A stretch of DNA of 10,116 bases from Defluviitaleaceae bacterium (GTDB taxonomy: Bacteria > Bacillota > Clostridia > Lachnospirales > UBA5962), in contig WQZK01000044.1 in the NCBI GenBank assembly GCA_009780765.1, forward strand, positions 1 through 10,116, in the 5' to 3' direction. This document shows positions 6,662-10,116 of this stretch, one piece after another. Position 1 is the stretch's first letter; each line of letters begins with the position of its first letter. The notes under the pieces are model-generated. The model did no database searches and was not told the DNA's origin. It saw only the letters and a list, made by a program, of their open reading frames with translations. The translations under genes were made by a program, and so were the position numbers.

Positions 6662-6690
6662 TTGATTTTTTTTTAGAAAACAAGTATAAT
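6662..6690 (+). promoter_or_regulatory. Sigma-A-type promoter of the SLH protein gene
   Basis: TTGATT (6662-6667) and a perfect TATAAT (6685-6690) are separated by 17 bases that include a long T-run. Transcription would start near 6697, about 25 bases before the ATG at 6722. A G-rich ribosome binding site, GGGGGA (6711-6716), sits 5 bases from the start codon. Confidence 0.8.
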
Positions 6691-6721
6691 GTAGAAAAAT
6701 ACGATTTTTTGGGGGAAAACC

Positions 6722-8695
6722 ATGAAATTTATAAAAAAAATATTAATAACAACAACAGCTCTTGTATTAAGCTTACAAACGGCTGTTTTTGCACGTAGTT
6801 TTGCTGATGTTCCTTTTAACCATTTTGCATATGAATCCATAGTTAATATGGCAGATGCTGGCATAATGGTTGCCAACATGCAAAATCAATTTAGGCCAAA
6901 TGCACCGCTTGATAAGTTTGAAACATCAAGAATTTTTGCACTTGCCGCAGGCTTTAGGCACACTAATTTAACAGTTGCCGAGCAAGCTCGCTTTCAAGCA
7001 GCTTACGATACTCACCGCACGCTTTTAACATCTCTTGATAATCAATTTAACCGTTGGAATACTTCTTCCAACCGAGAGATAGCCTTTTTACTTGAAGAAG
7101 GTATCCTTACACCAGCAAATTTGCAAGCGTTTATAGTTGTAAATAATTCGCAAGAAAGTCTTAGGGCTCTTTCTAGGCAAGAAGCTGCCACGTTTTTGGT
7201 TAGGCTTATGGGCAGGACAGCAGAAGCCAATGCTTTTAACAATACAAACAATTTTAGAGACCATGACCGTATTGCCGTTACGCACCGCCAAAATGTTTAT
7301 TATTTACGTAGCCTTGGCGTAATTTCTGGTGATACTAACAATGATTTTAACCCTAACGGCGTTGTTACTCGTGCACAGCTTGCACTTATGCTTGACCGCA
7401 CGTTACAGCTTATGAACGAGGCTGCTACAACTCCACCAACTACAGGAAATAACAATAATAACACTACAAACCAAGCTACACAAGTTGTTTCTGGCACAAT
7501 TTCAGAAGTTTTTATTTCTATAAACTCTGTAAGAATTTTAAATAGTGCAAATGAACAAGTAACTTATAGGCTTAACGATTCGGCAATTATCGTTGTTAAC
7601 GGTGTAGTTCGCAATATTAACGCACTTCAAAATAATATGAATATGGTTGCAATTGTTATGAATAATTCTATCGTAGAAATTATAGCAAACTCACCAACTA
7701 CTACTCCGCCAAACAATAATAACAATAATAACGTTAGTAACAATATTTCGGCTTCTGAAAGAGTTACAACTGGCATTGTTCGTAACATTAACTCTGCAAA
7801 CAACACTATTTCTATAGAAGTTAGTATAATAAACCCTCGTGGCGGCATTATCCACGAAACTACAGTTTATAATGTTACTACAAGCACAACAATTTTAAGG
7901 GGCACAACTACAGCCCGATTTGCTGATATTTTACTTAACGACATTATAACTGCAAGAGTTTTAGGCAATAATGCACTAGAAATCACTTTAGAAGAGCAAA
8001 ACCGCCATGTTGTTGGCACGGTTTTAGAAAAAGGTCATGACAGAGTTTTAAACACAAACTTTTATATAATAAGGGAAACAAATGGTCAAGTTTCTAGGCT
8101 TAATGTAACTCGTGATACAGAAATTAGGCGCCGTGGCCAAGGAGTTGTTGGATTTAATGACGTAAGAATTGGCGACACTGTAGATATTATCACTGAACAC
8201 GGCTCAATAAAGCTTGCGTATGCCTTTGGCGAACGCTCGAATGTTGATGGTGTTATCAGAGAAATTCACATCACTGATAATACTTCGTATATATCTTTAA
8301 GGCTTGATTCAGGTGCAGATGAAACTTACCAAGTAATAGCTGGTGCTTTTGATATATACTCGCTAAGAGTTGCTGATAGAGTTAGACTAAGGCTTGATAG
8401 CCGTGAGGTTGAGCAAGTAACAATTCTTCAAAGAGCTAACAATGCAAACCGCAATGTAACTGGCTTTATCAGAAATATTGATTTTGTGAACCGCATTGTA
8501 ACTGTTTCTGAAACCATGACTTCGGCTAACACAGAAATAATTCATTTTGATAACACAACAATCTTTACAAGCAATATCACAGGAAATAACATTGCAGCAA
8601 ATAACCTACATGTTGGTATGCGTATCAATGCTACTTGGGGGGCTTCTAACCTTGTTAACCCTCCAGCCAGAAACATAACTATACTTAACAATTAG
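6722..8695 (+). CDS. Secreted SLH-domain surface protein with beta-rich tandem repeats
   Basis: The 657-residue protein is exported and probably held on the wall through secondary cell wall polymer. Residues 1-24 form a signal peptide (basic MKFIKK, hydrophobic core, VFA before the likely cut). Three SLH-like domains follow at about 26-78, 115-165 and 178-231. The third is the clearest (YYLRSLGVISGDTNNDFNPNG, then VVTRAQLALML), while the first two carry degenerate versions of the TRAE-type motif. Two Asn/Thr/Pro linkers (235-252 and 324-345) separate about five beta-rich repeats of 65-80 residues starting near 254, 347, 428, 506 and 577. Each opens with a V-x-G-x-I-x-x-I type strand; several contain an I-x-x-x-D-x-V or similar turn. 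They recall small beta-barrel modules such as DUF5666, but I cannot assign a named family. I see no enzyme motif. A LysM-G5 gene follows after 34 bases. Confidence 0.85.
   Translation: MKFIKKILITTTALVLSLQTAVFARSFADVPFNHFAYESIVNMADAGIMVANMQNQFRPNAPLDKFETSRIFALAAGFRHTNLTVAEQARFQAAYDTHRTLLTSLDNQFNRWNTSSNREIAFLLEEGILTPANLQAFIVVNNSQESLRALSRQEAATFLVRLMGRTAEANAFNNTNNFRDHDRIAVTHRQNVYYLRSLGVISGDTNNDFNPNGVVTRAQLALMLDRTLQLMNEAATTPPTTGNNNNNTTNQATQVVSGTISEVFISINSVRILNSANEQVTYRLNDSAIIVVNGVVRNINALQNNMNMVAIVMNNSIVEIIANSPTTTPPNNNNNNNVSNNISASERVTTGIVRNINSANNTISIEVSIINPRGGIIHETTVYNVTTSTTILRGTTTARFADILLNDIITARVLGNNALEITLEEQNRHVVGTVLEKGHDRVLNTNFYIIRETNGQVSRLNVTRDTEIRRRGQGVVGFNDVRIGDTVDIITEHGSIKLAYAFGERSNVDGVIREIHITDNTSYISLRLDSGADETYQVIAGAFDIYSLRVADRVRLRLDSREVEQVTILQRANNANRNVTGFIRNIDFVNRIVTVSETMTSANTEIIHFDNTTIFTSNITGNNIAANNLHVGMRINATWGASNLVNPPARNITILNN
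7448..7732 (+). repeat. Two AAY-codon (poly-Asn) tracts in the SLH protein gene
   Basis: Runs of AAC/AAT codons encode five Asn at 7448-7462 and seven Asn at 7712-7732, each next to Thr-Pro-rich linker sequence. They flank the first beta-rich repeat. Mixed AAC and AAT use lowers but does not remove the chance of slippage. In the protein they act as flexible spacers. Confidence 0.6.
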
Positions 8696-8729
8696 TAATT
8701 TGATATAACTTAAAGCTAGAGGTGGAATT

Positions 8730-9818
8730 ATGCAAAGAGGAAGTAAACCAGTTCGTGGCAGCGGTGCTCCTGTTCGCAAAAAAACGAATAAAACCGTTGC
8801 TGTTCGTTCTAAAAAAAGGCAAAGCCGCAAAACTTCTCGAAAAGGTGGGCTTTTAGGCTCCTTAAAACAACTAAATATCAAACTTATTGGGCTTTGCTCA
8901 CTTGCTCTTCTTATTGTGATTTTAAGCATTTTTATCTTTACTCGAAATAATGCTTATAGAATTTTAGTAAACGAGCAAGAAATAGGCATCATTAGGCGTG
9001 ATAGAAACGTTGATTTAGATGAACTTGTAGAATTTGCAGTTTTCGCTATTGAAAATGATATTTCAACAAGAATCCTAAAAAATGAAGAGGTTAAATTTGT
9101 ACCAGCTCGTGCAAATAATAGGCAAGTTATAGATGTTAATATAGCAATTATGCGTATTTCTGGATCTATCACGTACAAGGTTGAGGCTGTTGCTATTGAG
9201 GTTGATGGGGTTACTATGGCACTTCTTTTAAACGAAGAACAGGCAGAAACCGTTAAAAACCGCGTGGTGCAAAGATTTATACCTAATGATAGCACTATCG
9301 AACGGTTTGAATTTTTAGAAGATTACACTCACAGAAGGCTTTTTGTAGAACTTGACGAACTTAACACCCAAAGCGAGGCTTATAACGCACTTACAGCCAC
9401 AAACCGCTCGCTTGTTGTGCATACAGTTCAAAGTGGTGAAAATCTTACTATTATTGCTGCACGCCACGGCACAACTGTCGAAGCAATACTTGCCTTAAAC
9501 CCGGGGCGTTCTGCTAATGATATTTTAGGGCTTGGTGCACAGCTTGTACTTTCTTTGCCTGTGCCTGTTCTCTCAGTTGTTACTTACGAACGAATTACTT
9601 TTCTCGAAACCATTCCTCGTGAAACAACAAATATTGAAAACAACAACATGAATAGAGGTCAAAACCGTGTAGTTCAACATGGGCAAGATGGAGAAGCCTA
9701 CGTAACTGCACTTAGAGTAAGAGTTAATGGCATTGAAGATATTTCTCGCTTTGAAGAAATAAACAGAGAAATAACTGTAGAGCCTGTTCCCGAGATTGTG
9801 GAAATAGGTATGAGGTAA
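8730..9818 (+). CDS. Membrane-anchored LysM and G5 domain protein
   Basis: This 362-residue wall-associated protein has a very basic cytoplasmic head (residues 1-50, rich in Lys, Arg and Ser), one membrane helix (51-70) and an extracellular region of about 150 residues opening with YRILVNEQEIGII. A LysM domain follows (229-275, HTVQSGENLTIIAARHGTT) that should bind GlcNAc-containing glycan, then a G5 domain (282-358, starting SVVTYERITFLETIPRET and ending EPVPEIVEIGM). In many clostridial proteins with this layout an M23 endopeptidase domain comes after G5. Here the gene stops four residues after EIVE and a terminator begins at once, so no catalytic domain is present. The ATG has AGAGGTGG (8718-8725) just upstream. 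The 34-base gap from the SLH gene, with no promoter or terminator, suggests co-transcription. A binding or scaffolding role is inferred. Confidence 0.88.
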   Translation: MQRGSKPVRGSGAPVRKKTNKTVAVRSKKRQSRKTSRKGGLLGSLKQLNIKLIGLCSLALLIVILSIFIFTRNNAYRILVNEQEIGIIRRDRNVDLDELVEFAVFAIENDISTRILKNEEVKFVPARANNRQVIDVNIAIMRISGSITYKVEAVAIEVDGVTMALLLNEEQAETVKNRVVQRFIPNDSTIERFEFLEDYTHRRLFVELDELNTQSEAYNALTATNRSLVVHTVQSGENLTIIAARHGTTVEAILALNPGRSANDILGLGAQLVLSLPVPVLSVVTYERITFLETIPRETTNIENNNMNRGQNRVVQHGQDGEAYVTALRVRVNGIEDISRFEEINREITVEPVPEIVEIGMR

Positions 9819-9858
9819 TAAAAAAGCAACGTCTGATTATAGACGTTGCTTTTTTATT
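9817..9858. terminator. Bidirectional terminator shared by converging genes
   Basis: A perfect 18-bp stem (9817-9834 with 9841-9858, 6-base loop GATTAT) has A6 on the left and T6 on the right, so it works in both directions. Its outermost bases belong to the TAA stop of the LysM-G5 gene (9816-9818) and to the stop of the opposing regulator gene (9857-9859). Confidence 0.9.
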
Positions 9859-10116
9859 ACCTATAAAATTCTTTTAAATCTAAGTCAAGAGCCTTAGCTA
9901 TTTTTTCTAAAGTTTCGAATTTCAAGTCTTTCTTGCCTAACTCAAAATCTCTTATATGGCTACTTGGAATTTCAATTTTTAAAGCAAGATCAAATATAGT
10001 CATGCCCTTTTTAGCACGTGCATTTACTAGCACTGCTTTAACAATTTCTTTTATAGTTGGGTTGCTATCTTCTTTAACTGTAAGTATAGCATATTTGCTT
10101 ATGTCTGCATCTATTC
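9857..10116 (-). CDS. XRE-family helix-turn-helix regulator, N-terminus outside the window
   Basis: Reading inward from the right edge, 86 codons are open and end with DLKEFYR and a stop. Residues about 31-86 of the visible part form a Cro/C1-type helix-turn-helix: VLVNARAKKGMTIFDLALK, then IEIPSSHIRDFELGKKD and LKFETLEKIAKALDLDLKEFY. The IxxFExGKxxxxxxTLxKIAxALxL pattern is typical, and the closing FYR resembles the common LFxF-like end of the domain. The visible part before it (IDADISKYAILTVKEDSNPTI) does not resemble a named domain. Since the HTH is at the C-terminus, the protein may carry another domain upstream. The start codon is beyond the window, so length and targets are unknown. Confidence 0.8.
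   Translation of the reverse strand, partial: IDADISKYAILTVKEDSNPTIKEIVKAVLVNARAKKGMTIFDLALKIEIPSSHIRDFELGKKDLKFETLEKIAKALDLDLKEFYR

Noticed and set aside
7448..7732. CRISPR or satellite-type array suggested by AAC/AAT-rich stretches
   Set aside because: The runs are in-frame Asn codons within linkers, without regular repeat units or spacers.
8606..8929. Minus-strand 107-codon open frame over the start of the LysM-G5 gene
   Set aside because: The plus strand has a signal-anchor, LysM and G5 domains with a proper ribosome binding site. The antisense frame has no family features and spans the boundary of two real genes.
8954..9295. Minus-strand 113-codon open frame inside the LysM-G5 gene
   Set aside because: A shadow frame, Ser/Thr/Ile-rich from reverse reading of AT-rich coding sequence, with no start signals.
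9819..9856. Remnant of an M23 peptidase after the G5 domain
   Set aside because: The sequence here is entirely terminator hairpin followed by the opposing regulator gene; no HxxxD- or HxH-containing reading frame is present.

Overview
The window looks like a chromosomal piece from a low-GC, Gram-positive, Clostridia-like member of the Firmicutes (Bacillota). The evidence is AT-rich coding sequence, strong AGGAGG-type ribosome binding sites, TTGACA/TATAAT promoters, a bacterial OGG1-type glycosylase, an RqcH/NFACT protein, an SLH-domain surface protein and a LysM-G5 wall protein. No genus can be named from the sequence alone. I see no phage, insertion sequence, CRISPR, tRNA or rRNA.

Layout. 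1-136 holds the end of the groEL transcript: a clean terminator (1-28) and an unusual cluster of perfect hairpins running into the groEL stop codon. 134-3013 is a minus-strand block, ogg -> groES -> groEL, with a strong housekeeping promoter of its own just before groES and no CIRCE operator. 3071-4433 is a plus-strand pair of overlapping genes, a DPM1/GtrB-like glycosyltransferase and a GtrA-family membrane protein, likely making and flipping a polyprenyl-phosphate sugar. 4434-4628 is a convergent gap with a rho-independent terminator, an unassigned 55-codon open frame and extra secondary structure. 4629-6591 is a minus-strand pair, rqcH followed by a very short nucleotidyltransferase-fold ORF that overlaps its stop codon and looks C-terminally cut. 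Back-to-back near-consensus promoters at 6616-6690 separate that block from a plus-strand cell-surface pair. That pair is a secreted protein with three SLH domains and about five beta-rich repeats (6722-8695), then a membrane-anchored LysM-G5 protein (8730-9818). A perfect 18-bp bidirectional terminator that includes parts of both stop codons ends this pair and a converging, incomplete XRE-type regulator gene (9857-10116).

Working picture. The window mixes protein-quality and damage-control housekeeping (chaperonin, 8-oxoguanine repair, ribosome quality control) with cell-envelope genes (lipid-linked sugar, S-layer-type surface protein, LysM-G5 wall protein). Most of it is ordinary. The parts most worth a second look are the nested-palindrome 3' region of groEL, the tandem-repeat SLH protein coupled to a LysM-G5 protein without a catalytic domain, and the odd 4399-4680 gap with its truncated nucleotidyltransferase.
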